DNA of 64,000 nt from JAHIKV01 sp965195225 (GTDB lineage: Bacteria > Planctomycetota > Planctomycetia > Pirellulales > Thermoguttaceae), in assembly GCA_965195225.1 (NCBI GenBank), contig CBDAFL010000248.1:38947-102946 (forward strand), written 5' to 3'. Below, piece by piece: positions 8,099 through 16,162 of this stretch. A program made the position numbers and the translations under genes. Positions within the stretch are counted from its first letter, which is position 1. Each line of letters begins with the position of its first letter. Below the pieces are notes generated by a model. It searched no databases, was not told the DNA's origin, and worked only from the letters and a program-made list of their open reading frames with translations.

Positions 8099-9397
8099 TT
8101 ATTCGGCCTCGGCCGTCAAGTATTTTACGGCCGCCTGCAATTGGCGGTCCACGAACGTCGGCTTTTCGACTTCCGCTGTGGGCGGATGCAAAATGTCGCG
8201 ATTGCGGCGGTCGCGGACCAATTCGAGCATCTCGCGGTCGTCGAGCGTGATCCGATAACTTTCGTCCGGCGTCACTCCCCACTCGTCGCGCTGCTTGGCG
8301 TTGGGGAAACGGTGGATGTTCTTTCCGTTGGGGCGGCGATAGCCGGCGGTGGTCAGTTTCAGGGCACCGCGGCCGTCGGCCAGTTCGATCAGGTTCTGCA
8401 CGCTCCCCTTGCCCCAGGTCCGCTCGCCGACCACGACCGCCCGCCGGTGGTCTTGCAGACAGGCGGCGACGATCTCGCTGGAGCTGGCGCTGTATCGGTT
8501 GACCAGCACAACCATCGGAATGTTCTCGAAGGCGCCTTCTTCGTGGGCGTTCCAGATGCGTTTGGGGCTGTTGCGGCCCTCGGCCGAGACGATCCGTCCC
8601 TTGGAGATAAACAGATCGCTCGTTTCGATTGCCGCGGCGAGCAGCCCGCCGGGATTAAATCGCAGGTCGAGGATCAGCCCCCGCATTTTTTCTTTTTTCA
8701 GTTGCGTCAATACCCGCCGCAGCTCGTCGGCCGTGTCGCGGCTGAAGGCGACCAGCCGCACGTAACCGATATGTTCCCGCGGCTTGAACGTGTAGTCCCA
8801 GGAGCCGTCCGGTTTGCGGCCGTCGCCCAACACGGTGTCGAGGTGGATTTTTTCTCGGGTGAGGGTGACTTTCCGCGTGGCGTCCTCGCCCGGATGCACG
8901 ATAACGAGCGTTACGTTGGTTCCCTCTTTGCCCTTGAGCAGTTTGACGGCCTTGTCTATGGGGAATCCGTCGGTGCTTTTTCCGTCGATTTGCAGGATGC
9001 GGTCGCCCGCGACGAGGTTCGCGCGATAGGCGGGCGTGCCGTGGATCGGGCTTAATATTTTCAGTTGCCCGGCGTCCACGTCGATCTGAACCCCGATGCC
9101 GCCGAACTCGCTCTTGATGCCGTCGCGGAACTGTTGCAATTCTTCCGGGCCGATGTAGGTGGAATAGGGATCGAGGCTGCTCAATACGCCGCGGATGGCC
9201 GATTCGATCAACTCGCGGCGGTCCATCTCGACGATATAGTTCCGCTGGACTTGATCAATGCTGTCGATCAGCAGTTTGTAGAGGTCGTAATCGCTCGGCT
9301 TAGGCTTCGACGCCTTTTCGGCCGGTGCGGCGATTGCCGACGCCGACGTTAAAGTCAGCAGCGCGAAAACGATGAACCAGTGCAAACCTCGAATCAT
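8099..9397 (-). CDS. S41 family C-terminal processing peptidase (CtpA/Prc type)
   Basis: The 432-residue exported protease has a signal peptide (LLTLTSASAIA), a helical lead (YKLLIDSIDQVQRNYIVEMDRRELIESAIRG, written here only as an N-terminal region), the SSLDPYSTYI motif, a PDZ domain (about 90-190, GGIGVQIDVDAGQLKI) and the S41 catalytic domain. The nucleophile Ser is in NRYSASSSEIV and the general-base Lys in GERTWGKGSVQ. These enzymes trim or degrade periplasmic proteins at the C terminus. ATG 9397 is chosen because AAGGAG lies upstream and the frame upstream overlaps the next gene. The TlpA-like gene lies 46 bases upstream on the same strand, so they are likely cotranscribed. Confidence 0.93.
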   Translation of the reverse strand: MIRGLHWFIVFALLTLTSASAIAAPAEKASKPKPSDYDLYKLLIDSIDQVQRNYIVEMDRRELIESAIRGVLSSLDPYSTYIGPEELQQFRDGIKSEFGGIGVQIDVDAGQLKILSPIHGTPAYRANLVAGDRILQIDGKSTDGFPIDKAVKLLKGKEGTNVTLVIVHPGEDATRKVTLTREKIHLDTVLGDGRKPDGSWDYTFKPREHIGYVRLVAFSRDTADELRRVLTQLKKEKMRGLILDLRFNPGGLLAAAIETSDLFISKGRIVSAEGRNSPKRIWNAHEEGAFENIPMVVLVNRYSASSSEIVAACLQDHRRAVVVGERTWGKGSVQNLIELADGRGALKLTTAGYRRPNGKNIHRFPNAKQRDEWGVTPDESYRITLDDREMLELVRDRRNRDILHPPTAEVEKPTFVDRQLQAAVKYLTAEAE

Positions 9398-9443
9398 GGA
9401 AGTCTCGCTCCTTTTCTTCCGATTGCAGGGGCCGTTGTCATAT

Positions 9444-10106
9444 TCAGTGTTGCTCACCGGATGGTCCGCTCTCTTTGTCGAGGATCATTCCGATATATCG
9501 TTCCATTTCGGTCTCCAGGCCGGGCCGATAGCCCACCCACACGGCGCGGATCACGCCGCCACGATCCAGCAGCAAGGTAGCGGGGAAATCTCGGGAGTTG
9601 ATCAAACCGCCCAAATAGTTTTGTGTAGTGGAATGAGGATCGTAATAAGTGGGCAGGTCGAGGTCCAATTGTTCCAGTAACCCGGCGGTCTCTTCGCGCA
9701 GCGATTCCACGTCGTCTCCCCGGCCGGTCGGAGGACAGGAGACGGCCAGCAGCAGAAAGGCTTTTTGGCCGGCGTACCGCTTCTGAAGCTCGGCCATCTG
9801 CGGCAGTTCGTGGCGGCAGGGCAGGCACCACGTGCCCCAGAGGTTCAGCAACACGACGCGGCCTTTGAGGTCATCGAGCGAAACGGGCCGCGAGTCGCCG
9901 GTCAAAGGGAGCAGCCTGAGGTACTCCAAAGACTTTCCCACCCCCGTATGAAGCGTGGGGTTGAGGCGAGGCTCGCGGAGGCGGGTCAACAGCCAGTACC
10001 CCACCAGCAGCCCCAGGGCGATTGCCGCAAAAATCAACAGCGGGGCAAGATGCATTCTCAGCACCTGCGAGCGTTTCAATGGTTCGGGCTGCTTGGATCG
10101 TGACAT
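9444..10106 (-). CDS. TlpA/ResA-like membrane-anchored thioredoxin
   Basis: This 220-residue protein has one N-terminal TM helix (about 20-42) and an exported thioredoxin fold with the redox motif W-C94-L-P-C97 in LNLWGTWCLPCRHELPQM. FPATLLLDRGG contains the cis-proline loop. Such proteins reduce disulfides in the periplasm, for example during cytochrome c maturation or oxidative repair. No cytochrome maturation gene is nearby. It stands upstream of the S41 protease gene in the same direction and probably starts the transcript. Confidence 0.9.
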   Translation of the reverse strand: MSRSKQPEPLKRSQVLRMHLAPLLIFAAIALGLLVGYWLLTRLREPRLNPTLHTGVGKSLEYLRLLPLTGDSRPVSLDDLKGRVVLLNLWGTWCLPCRHELPQMAELQKRYAGQKAFLLLAVSCPPTGRGDDVESLREETAGLLEQLDLDLPTYYDPHSTTQNYLGGLINSRDFPATLLLDRGGVIRAVWVGYRPGLETEMERYIGMILDKESGPSGEQH

Positions 10107-10226
10107 GCCGCGGTCTCCTCTGCTAATGTCTTTGTGGTGGGCGACTCCCGTCGCCGCCGACAGTAGTATATGGTAATTTGTACCGAGTGTTTAGAGCGAA
10201 TTGCATATTCCAAGCGGGAGAACGCC

Positions 10227-10811
10227 ATGAGATATGAAGTCGAGATGAAGTTTCCCGTAGCCGACCTGTCGGCGTTGGAGGCCCGGCTGACGGGGCTGGG
10301 AACGACCATCGCGGCCGCCCAGCCGGAGGTGGACGTTTATTTCGCCCATCCGGCCCGCGATTATTCCCGAACCGACGAGGCCCTGCGTCTGCGTCGGAAA
10401 GGGACGGCCTATTCGATCACGTACAAAGGCCCCAAGATCGACGCGGCCACGAAAACCCGCCGCGAGATCGACCTGCCTCTGGCCACGGACGAAGAGGGCT
10501 TCAAGGCGTGGTTCGACATGTTGGAGGCGTTGGGGTTCAGCATCGCGGGCGAGGTCCGCAAGTCGCGTCGAAAGGCCCAGGTGCTTTGGCAGGAGCGGAG
10601 CGTCGAGGTCTCGCTTGACGAGGTCGAACGACTGGGCGAGTTCGTCGAGCTGGAGTTGGTCGTCGACGATGGATCGGCAACTGAATCGCCCGATTCCCCT
10701 TCCATCGAGACCGCCAAAACGTGCATCGCCTCGCTGGCCGCCGCGCTTGGGCTTGAGTCGAGCGAACGGCGGAGTTATCTCGAATTGCTTTTGGAGCGTG
10801 TCCTGAAATAG
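10227..10811 (+). CDS. CYTH domain protein (class IV adenylate cyclase / ThTPase-like)
   Basis: This 194-residue protein begins with the CYTH signature MRYEVEMKFPV (ExExK type) and continues with alternating charged strands: DEALRLRRKG, YSITYKGPK, TRREIDLPL, EVSLDEVERLGEFVELEL. These residues line a tunnel that binds triphosphates and divalent metal. Family members are class IV adenylyl cyclases, thiamine triphosphatases or inorganic triphosphatases. The CyaB-like spacing and FVELE ending favour the class IV cyclase group, but activity cannot be decided here. ATG 10227 follows GGGAG at 10216-10220. The gene stands alone, divergent from the TlpA gene. Confidence 0.87.
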   Translation: MRYEVEMKFPVADLSALEARLTGLGTTIAAAQPEVDVYFAHPARDYSRTDEALRLRRKGTAYSITYKGPKIDAATKTRREIDLPLATDEEGFKAWFDMLEALGFSIAGEVRKSRRKAQVLWQERSVEVSLDEVERLGEFVELELVVDDGSATESPDSPSIETAKTCIASLAAALGLESSERRSYLELLLERVLK

Positions 10812-10814
10812 TTC

Positions 10815-10896
10815 ATTTAGCCCGCCGTGAATACACGGCGGGCCGGGTTGAATGTGGAAAACCGCTTGCCCCGTGTGTATTCACCCGGAGCTAAAT
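10815..10896. repeat. Composite palindromic element
   Basis: A perfect hairpin at 10821-10842 (CCCGCCGTG, AATA, CACGGCGGG) is followed by GTGTGTATTCAC at 10873-10884, which can pair with GTGAATACAC in the first hairpin. An outer ATTTAGC...GCTAAAT pair frames the unit. It directly follows the CYTH gene and could also end its transcript. Confidence 0.65.
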
Positions 10897-11006
10897 AGTT
10901 TCTATTGCGGAAGGTCCATTTCCGTCACCCTGAGCGAAGCGAAGGGTCTCGAAGTGCGGGGATTCTTCGCTTCGCTCAGAATGACAAGGGGGAAACTGCA
11001 CTTTCC
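10896..11006. repeat. MITE-like element, copy 1 (AGCGAAGCGAAG core)
   Basis: The core 10924-10985 has two imperfect arms built on GAGCGAAGCGAAG and CTTCGCTTCGCTC. It is preceded by TAGTTTCTATTGCGGAA and followed by GGAAACTGCACTTTCC. The core is nearly identical, in inverted orientation, to 25441-25502. No ORF lies inside, so it is non-autonomous. Confidence 0.8.
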
Positions 11007-11064
11007 CTAGCCCTCCCAATTTGCGATACTCCGCATTGGTTAATGCAACTTGGACGGAACCTAT

Positions 11065-12270
11065 ATGCCTCGATCCAGACCACCGACGATCTTCTTTTCG
11101 GCCGGCGAGCCGAGCGGCGACCTGCACGGCGCGAACCTGATCCGCCAGTTGCGGGAGCGTTGCCCAGAAATCCAAACCGTCGGCTACGGCGGGCCGAAGA
11201 TGGCCAGTGCGGGCTGCCGGCTGCACGCCGACCTGACCGCGCTGGCCGTGATGTGGTTTGCCCGCGTGCTGGTCAACTTGCACAAGTTCCTGAATCTGGC
11301 GAGTCGGGCCGACCGATATTTCCGCCACCACAAGCCGGACGCCGTGGTGCTGATCGACTATCCGGGCTTCAATTGGTGGATCGCCCGCCGGGCGAAGGCC
11401 CACGGGATTCCCGTGTTCTATTACACCCCGCCGCAAATTTGGGCCTGGGCGCGGTGGCGGGTGGGTAAGATGCGGCGGTTGGTGAACCACGCGCTGTGCA
11501 GCCTACCCTTCGAGGAAGAGTGGCTACGGCGACACGGCTGCAATGCGACATTCGTAGGCCATCCCTTCTTTGACGAAGTACGCCGCCACCGGTACGACGA
11601 GCGGTTCATCGAAGAGCATTGCAACCGCCCCGGACCATTGGTGGCGATTCTACCCGGCTCGCGGACCCAGGAGGTCACCCACAACCTCCGCTGGTTCCTC
11701 AAGGCGGCGGCGATTGTCCGCCAAAAAGTGCCCGACGCGCGGTTCGCATTGGCTTGTTTCAGGCCTCATCATGCCGATTTGGCCCGACGGGCCGTCGAGC
11801 AAAGCGGAGTGCCGGTCGAAATCCACGTGGACAAGACGCCCGAGTTGATGCGGCTGGCCGATTGCGCGATGTCGGTCTCCGGCTCGGTATCGCTGGAACT
11901 GCTCTATCACACCACGCCGACGGTGATCCTCTACTGGATCAGCCGCTCCGCGTATTTTGTGCAGGGGTTTTTCCGCAAGGTAAAGTACATTACCCTGGTC
12001 AACCTGTTGGCGACCGACGGTCTGGAGTCGGAGGATCTTACGCCTTTCGACCCGTCGCAGCCGGACGCCGATCGGGTTCTTTTTCCGGAGTACCTGACCT
12101 ACGAAGACAAATCGGCCCAGATTGCCGGTCACGTCATCGAGTGGTTGACCGATCCGGCCGCTCGGGCGAAGCGTGTTGAGGCGTTGGCCGCGTTGAAGGC
12201 CCAGGTGGCCCACGGCGGAGCATCCAGCCGGGCCGCCGAGTACGTATTGGAGGCAGTGGATAGTGGGTAG
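11065..12270 (+). CDS. lpxB: Lipid-A-disaccharide synthase
   Basis: LpxB joins UDP-2,3-diacylglucosamine and lipid X to make the lipid A disaccharide, at the inner face of the cytoplasmic membrane. The 401-residue protein shows the family motifs FFSAGEPSGDLHGANLI at the N terminus, DYPGFNWWIA, YYTPPQIWAWARWR, FVGHPFFDE, AILPGSRTQEV and SGSVSLELLY. ATG 11065 is used; an in-frame TTG lies five codons upstream. The last four residues (VDSG) and the stop come from a GTGGATA/GTGGGTA heptamer tract, so the natural C terminus has been altered slightly. No other lpx gene is in the window. Confidence 0.95.
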   Translation: MPRSRPPTIFFSAGEPSGDLHGANLIRQLRERCPEIQTVGYGGPKMASAGCRLHADLTALAVMWFARVLVNLHKFLNLASRADRYFRHHKPDAVVLIDYPGFNWWIARRAKAHGIPVFYYTPPQIWAWARWRVGKMRRLVNHALCSLPFEEEWLRRHGCNATFVGHPFFDEVRRHRYDERFIEEHCNRPGPLVAILPGSRTQEVTHNLRWFLKAAAIVRQKVPDARFALACFRPHHADLARRAVEQSGVPVEIHVDKTPELMRLADCAMSVSGSVSLELLYHTTPTVILYWISRSAYFVQGFFRKVKYITLVNLLATDGLESEDLTPFDPSQPDADRVLFPEYLTYEDKSAQIAGHVIEWLTDPAARAKRVEALAALKAQVAHGGASSRAAEYVLEAVDSG

Positions 12271-12290
12271 TGAATAGTGGATAGTGAAGA
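12256..12290. repeat. Heptamer tandem repeat (GTGGATA/GTGGGTA), five units
   Basis: Units in register are GTGGATA, GTGGGTA, GTGAATA, GTGGATA and GTGAAGA. The tract supplies the last codons and stop of lpxB. The same heptamer is at 42277-42325 and, reversed, at 51572-51592. Confidence 0.9.
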
Positions 12291-12316
12291 AACGCCCCAG
12301 GACTGCGGTCCTGGGG
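12291..12316. repeat. Hairpin repeat (ACGCCCCAGGACTGCGGTCCTGGGG type), copy 1
   Basis: The GCCCCAGGAC and GTCCTGGGG arms enclose TGCG. A matching element (GCCCCGCGAC / GTCGCGGGG) is at 42338-42366. In both places it directly follows the GTGGGTA heptamer tract, so the two parts travel as one composite repeat. Confidence 0.8.
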
Positions 12317-12350
12317 GTGAAAAAAGACTTGTTTTCTCCAGGAGTCCCCC

Positions 12351-13100
12351 GTGCTACTCGGCGAACCCCCACGAACCCAGGCCGATCTGAACTTCTCGCT
12401 GCTGGGCATTCCAGTCCGCGTCCACCCGCTGTTTTGGGTGATAGCCCTGTTTTTAGGCTATCGCATCATGAGCGACGCCGCCTCCGTGCTAATATGGTTC
12501 AGCGCCGTGTTCGTGGGGGTTCTCGTCCACGAGATGGGACATGCCCTGACGATGAGGGCATACGGGTATTATCCGTGGATCACGCTCTACAGCTTCGGCG
12601 GTCTGGCTTCCTACGACCACCGCAACGCCTCACGCTCGACGGGTTCAGGACCGCTGGGACAAGTCCTCATTTCCCTGGCAGGGCCTGCGGCGGGGTTTTT
12701 GCTGGCCGCCCTGCTGATATTAGGAATCCTAGCGGCAGGGTACGGAAAGGGATTGATTTTCAACGCGGGAGGGATGCCAATACCAAGGTTTTACCTGCCG
12801 GACTCGCGCCTGGATGACTTGCTCGACCAACTCCTTTTCGTCTGCATCGCCTGGGGCGTGCTCAATCTATTGCCGATTTATCCCCTAGACGGTGGACAAG
12901 TCGCCCGAGAGGTTCTGCTTCAAATGGACTCCCGCGATGGCATCCGCCGATCAATGCAACTGTCGATTTTTACTGCCGCCGCGGTGGCGGTATTCTGGCT
13001 CTTACAGTGGGGCGGTCTCTTTGTCCCCTTGATGTTCGGCTATCTCGCCTACTCCAACTTCATCGCGCTGCAGGCCTACAGATTTCGCGGCCCATGGTAG
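12351..13100 (+). CDS. Site-2 protease-like M50 zinc metalloprotease
   Basis: This is a 249-residue multi-helix membrane protein. The zinc-binding helix is His60-Glu61-x2-His64 in VLVHEMGHALTMRAYGY. The third ligand is the Asp in NLLPIYPLDGGQVARE. The SLAGPAAGFLLA segment is the usual conserved glycine-rich helix. Members cut membrane-anchored substrates such as anti-sigma factors; no PDZ or CBS domain is present. The start is GTG 12351, with AGGAG nine bases upstream. It follows lpxB but is separated by repeats. The substrate is unknown. Confidence 0.92.
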   Translation: MLLGEPPRTQADLNFSLLGIPVRVHPLFWVIALFLGYRIMSDAASVLIWFSAVFVGVLVHEMGHALTMRAYGYYPWITLYSFGGLASYDHRNASRSTGSGPLGQVLISLAGPAAGFLLAALLILGILAAGYGKGLIFNAGGMPIPRFYLPDSRLDDLLDQLLFVCIAWGVLNLLPIYPLDGGQVAREVLLQMDSRDGIRRSMQLSIFTAAAVAVFWLLQWGGLFVPLMFGYLAYSNFIALQAYRFRGPW

Positions 13101-13108
13101 CGTTGTGT

Positions 13109-13137
13109 TGGGGCGGCAGTTATACCGTCGCCCCGTG
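13109..13137. repeat. Palindrome of the GGGGCGGCAGTT family, copy 1
   Basis: TTGGGGCGGCAGTT is followed by an imperfect reverse arm ending CGTCGCCCCG. It starts eight bases after the protease stop. Closer copies of the family are at 29853-29882 and 30462-30491. Confidence 0.7.
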
Positions 13138-13167
13138 TCGCCGTCCATCAAGTTTGCGAAAAAGACC

Positions 13168-13195
13168 TTGCAAAAATTCACGAAACCGATAGAAT
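13168..13195 (+). promoter_or_regulatory. Possible sigma70-type promoter for the microprotein gene
   Basis: TTGCAA (13168-13173) and TAGAAT (13190-13195) are 16 bases apart, in a locally AT-rich stretch about 90 bases before the GTG start of the lysine-rich microprotein. This is an inference from consensus match only. Confidence 0.4.
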
Positions 13196-13282
13196 ATTTC
13201 TTGAACGGGTAAGCAGCCGAACATCCGATGGTTGGATTCATCGGACGGACGCCCGCCATAACCTCTTGACGGAGGAGTGACC

Positions 13283-13378
13283 GTGGCCAAGAAGAAGGTT
13301 GTTGCTAAGAAGGTCGTTGCTAAGAAGAAACCGACGACCAAGAAGAAGGCCGTAAAGAAGGGTTGCTGCTGCAAGTAG
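13283..13378 (+). CDS. 31-residue lysine-rich microprotein with a CCCK end
   Basis: This very short gene starts at GTG 13283, six bases after a full GGAGGAG Shine-Dalgarno (13271-13277), and stops at 13376-13378. The product starts MAKKKVVAKK, repeats VVAKK, has a PTTKKK middle and ends KKGCCCK; about half of the residues are lysine. The lysine/alanine/valine repeats resemble histone H1 tails, so binding to DNA or RNA is plausible. The three adjacent cysteines could bind metal or form disulfides. I know no named family. It lies alone before the tRNA-Arg gene. Confidence 0.65.
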   Translation: MAKKKVVAKKVVAKKKPTTKKKAVKKGCCCK

Positions 13379-13628
13379 TTGCCGGCGGCACGCGGCCGGC
13401 CAAGGCCGCGACGAATCGCACCGACTACGACGAGAAAGGGCCGCCGGGAGACAGCATCTCGACGGCCCTAGGTGTTTGTCGGCGAGGTATTATGGTCATC
13501 TCGTGCCTCTCCCTGCCGCCGCGTCCGGCTTATTGCGGGATACGACGGGGGAGTTTGACCGGCGGCGATGCGACTTGCCCTCGACGGATGTTCCTGTATG
13601 CTTTATCCTTTTGGCAAATGCCGACTTT

Positions 13629-13702
13629 GCGCCCGTAGCTCAACTGGATAGAGCATCGGTCTTCGGAACCGAGGGTTGGGGGTTCGAATCCCTCCGGGCG
13701 TA
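13629..13702 (+). tRNA. tRNA-Arg (anticodon TCG)
   Basis: A full 74-base cloverleaf can be drawn: a 7-bp acceptor stem (GCGCCCG with CGGGCGT, G-U at the end), a D arm GCTC/GAGC with an AACTGGATA loop, an anticodon stem TCGGT/ACCGA with loop CTTCGGA (anticodon TCG, reading CGA), a variable loop GGGTT, a T arm GGGGG/CCCTC with loop TTCGAAT, and discriminator A. The 3' CCA is not encoded. No integrase or attachment-site duplication is next to it. Confidence 0.93.
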
Positions 13703-13732
13703 CTCAGCACTCCTCAAGCACTCTCCACGATC

Positions 13733-14998
13733 TTACCGGCAGCAACCCGGCAGGCCGTAGCCGCATTCGACGGCCAACAGCCCTTGGGCTTGCTCGAGTT
13801 TGACTTGGGCAATCTTCCAGGCGATCACGCGGTGGACCAACTCGCTCTCGGCACGGTGCAGTTCCAAGCGCGCGGCGGCGAGGTCAAAGGCCGTCACGCC
13901 GTTGGATTCGCGCTTTTCCTCGAGCGCCGCGCCGCGCTGCCGCCAGACTTCTTGCCGCTCCCCGGCCACGGCGATCTCACGCAACCGGGTCTCAATGTTC
14001 CAGACGGCCTCGCGTATTTCCCAAGTGACGTTTAGCTCGGCGTCTACTTGGGCTTGGGCCAATTGCGATTGCCGCGACCGTGCTTCTCCGTAGTCTGCCG
14101 AGCGGTCGCCCAGCAACCGCTTGGCGGCGATCGACGCGCCCAAACCGGGACTGAACGCCTGCATCCCACTCCGCACCGCGGGCAACGTGTCGGCATCCAG
14201 CGATCCGGCGAGCATCTGAAGCGCGCCCAGATCGGCACGGTTCGCCAAGCCTTCGAGCACGGCCGCTTCCGCATCGACCGGCGTTACGATCACCGTCAGA
14301 TCGGCCTCGGGCCAGATCGGCGTGGTCTGGTCCATCTCGAATCCGCAGAGTTGCTGCAATTGCCACTGAATTTTGCGGATGGCGGAACTCAGTTGAATTT
14401 GCCGGTCGAGCCAATCGAGCTTCTGGCGTCTGAAGGCCGACTGGTCGTCGGGCACCTTCAGCCCGCTCCGTTTGAGTTCCTCCAGATTGGCCGCGGCGCG
14501 ATCGATCTGCTCGACGCTTCGTTGCAGGATGTCGCGGTTTGCTTCGGCCTCGGCCAGCGAGTAGAACAGTTCGAGCGCGGCGGCGGCGGCCTTGTTTCGC
14601 TCGTCTACGGCGCGGTAAGCCATCAGCCTGCTTAGCGCGACGGCCGCTCGTTGTCCGCGGCGGTTCGAGTTTGCCAACACCGCCTCGCTCTCCGCGTCAT
14701 AGAGCTTTGCGATCGGTGCGTTGGCGGCGGCCAGACACTGGACCTCCACGGCCCGTAGTACGCGATATCCGGCGGGCGACGGCGGCGAGCCAAGCGCCCG
14801 ATCCACCTCCTCGTAGCTCACCAGCGCCGTGGTGTCCGTCTCGATGCTACCCCGTTCCGCCCGCGTTTCGGTGGGCATCGGCGCCACGGCGGCGCTGCTC
14901 GTTCCGCCGCCGTTTACACAAGCGCAGCGTCGGGCGCAGCCGGCCAGCGCAAAGGCAAGAATCAGTCCCCACGAGATGGCGGAAAGGAGTCTCGGCAT
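13733..14998 (-). CDS. TolC-like outer-membrane efflux lipoprotein
   Basis: This 421-residue protein has a lipobox (AFALAGC) after a hydrophobic signal. A long helical body follows, with two halves rich in Ala, Glu, Arg and Gln (AVALSRLMAYRAVDERNKAAAAALELFYSLAEAE region and AQAQVDAELNVTWEIREAVWNIETRLREI region, given only as landmarks), the pattern of TolC-family alpha-barrels. No inner-membrane pump or adaptor gene is adjacent, which is unusual for a pump component. The start is ATG 14998 (MPRLLSA); the frame extends 11 codons upstream. The stop lies 31 bases from the tRNA 3' end, convergent. It ends with two adjacent cysteines. Confidence 0.8.
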   Translation of the reverse strand: MPRLLSAISWGLILAFALAGCARRCACVNGGGTSSAAVAPMPTETRAERGSIETDTTALVSYEEVDRALGSPPSPAGYRVLRAVEVQCLAAANAPIAKLYDAESEAVLANSNRRGQRAAVALSRLMAYRAVDERNKAAAAALELFYSLAEAEANRDILQRSVEQIDRAAANLEELKRSGLKVPDDQSAFRRQKLDWLDRQIQLSSAIRKIQWQLQQLCGFEMDQTTPIWPEADLTVIVTPVDAEAAVLEGLANRADLGALQMLAGSLDADTLPAVRSGMQAFSPGLGASIAAKRLLGDRSADYGEARSRQSQLAQAQVDAELNVTWEIREAVWNIETRLREIAVAGERQEVWRQRGAALEEKRESNGVTAFDLAAARLELHRAESELVHRVIAWKIAQVKLEQAQGLLAVECGYGLPGCCR

Positions 14999-15252
14999 AG
15001 CAACCCGACGGCGAGATACGGAAAAAAACACCTTGTTCTTTCATCGAGTTCCATTTTTGCCGACTGCAACTATTCTTTCGATGTGGAAGGGCGGGCGATA
15101 TGAGTCGAGTTTACGGGGGGAAAGCCGCTCTTTTCCGCCGCTCCGGTAGCATCCCGGCTGAGGTAGTTGCCAACATGCCCACGAATGGGATTCTTCTGAG
15201 CAATTTCGCTTACGAACGAATTCCCGTCCAGATATCTGTATATAGGAACATC
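14999..15252. other. Intergenic region with a base-composition shift
   Basis: This stretch lies between the TolC-like gene and the DUF5131 promoter. From about 15180 the sequence becomes distinctly AT-richer than its surroundings, which marks the left edge of a probably acquired block (15180-17150). Short ORFs here have no coding signature or good ribosome site. Confidence 0.45.
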
Positions 15253-15281
15253 TTGACGGCACCGACTCGTAAATGTATACT
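15253..15281 (+). promoter_or_regulatory. Sigma70-type promoter of the DUF5131/TcmP operon
   Basis: TTGACG (15253-15258) and TATACT (15276-15281) are separated by exactly 17 bases. This gives a leader of about 125 bases before the DUF5131 start. It is one of the two best consensus promoters in the window. Confidence 0.65.
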
Positions 15282-15412
15282 AACGTTCACTTCAACAAGA
15301 ACGTCCGTGGAGGTGAGTTTTTTCTTGTCGCGATAAATCAGCAACACCGATCTTGCGAGGAATCCCCAGGACCGTTATCCTTCCCGCCTTATTTACCAAG
15401 GAGGAAAGAACC

Positions 15413-16162
15413 ATGGCGCAAGCCTCTTCGATTGAATGGACCGAGTCCACCTGGAATCCCGTTACCGGTTGCACGAAGATCAGTACCGGCTGTGCGCATT
15501 GCTATGCCGAGCGAATGGCAAAACGGCTCCAAGCCATGGGCCAAGATCGTTACCGCAACGGATTCAAGGTCACGTTGCAGCCGAACGTAGTAGATGCTCC
15601 GCTTCACTGGAAACGTCCTCGAATGATATTTGTCAATTCAATGAGCGACCTGTTTCACAAGGACGTTCCGACCGAGTTCATAAAAAGGTGTTTTTCAGTT
15701 ATGCAGCGGGCCTCACAGCACACATTTCAAGTTTTGACGAAGCGCCCAGAGCGGGCGGCCAAACTAGCTTCCTCTCTGCCGTGGCCCGGCAACGTGTGGA
15801 TGGGCGCTACAGTCGAAAATGCGGACTACGTTCCCCGCATTCGCTCTCTGGTGCAAATTCCCGCCGTTGTTCGATTCCTTTCCCTGGAACCGCTTCTTGG
15901 CCCGATACCACGATTGCCGCTAAAAGGCATCCACTGGGTTATCGTCGGCGGCGAATCGGGGCCAAAAGCAAGGGCAATGCAAGCCGATTGGGTTCGGCGG
16001 ATTCGAGACCGTTGCCTTACGCAACAAGTCCCATTTTTTTTCAAGCAATGGGGAGGCGTACAGAAGACCCTTGCAGGACGCAAGCTGGACGGAAGGTTTT
16101 GGGACGAAATGCCTCTGGTGACGGAGAGCCGTGATGGAACGAGCGAAAGACTTGTGGCGTGA
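15413..16162 (+). CDS. DUF5131 (phage Gp37/Gp68) three-Cys-motif protein
   Basis: The 249-residue protein begins with IEWTESTWNPVTGC and holds the three-cysteine motif Cys20-x6-Cys27-x2-Cys30 (GCTKISTGCAHCYAERMAKRL). It goes on with FVNSMSDLFH, FQVLTKRPERA, WMGATVEN and VGGESGPKARAM. These mark the Gp37/Gp68 family, which is distantly like radical SAM enzymes such as spore photoproduct lyase; the cysteines could hold a 4Fe-4S cluster. A TcmP partner gene overlaps its end by 29 bases, the standard pairing. ATG 15413 follows AAGGAGG. A role in DNA modification or phage defence is possible but unproven. Confidence 0.92.
   Translation: MAQASSIEWTESTWNPVTGCTKISTGCAHCYAERMAKRLQAMGQDRYRNGFKVTLQPNVVDAPLHWKRPRMIFVNSMSDLFHKDVPTEFIKRCFSVMQRASQHTFQVLTKRPERAAKLASSLPWPGNVWMGATVENADYVPRIRSLVQIPAVVRFLSLEPLLGPIPRLPLKGIHWVIVGGESGPKARAMQADWVRRIRDRCLTQQVPFFFKQWGGVQKTLAGRKLDGRFWDEMPLVTESRDGTSERLVA

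Noticed and set aside
7616..9055. Open frame of about 479 codons antisense to amrS and the S41 protease
   Set aside because: It spans two well-supported minus-strand genes and lacks any motif.
13629..13702. tRNA-Arg as an integration site of a genomic island
   Set aside because: No integrase gene and no duplicated tRNA 3' end was seen on either side.
15100..15336. Short plus-strand ORF of 78 codons before DUF5131
   Set aside because: It overlaps the consensus promoter at 15253-15281, and has no ribosome site or recognisable sequence.
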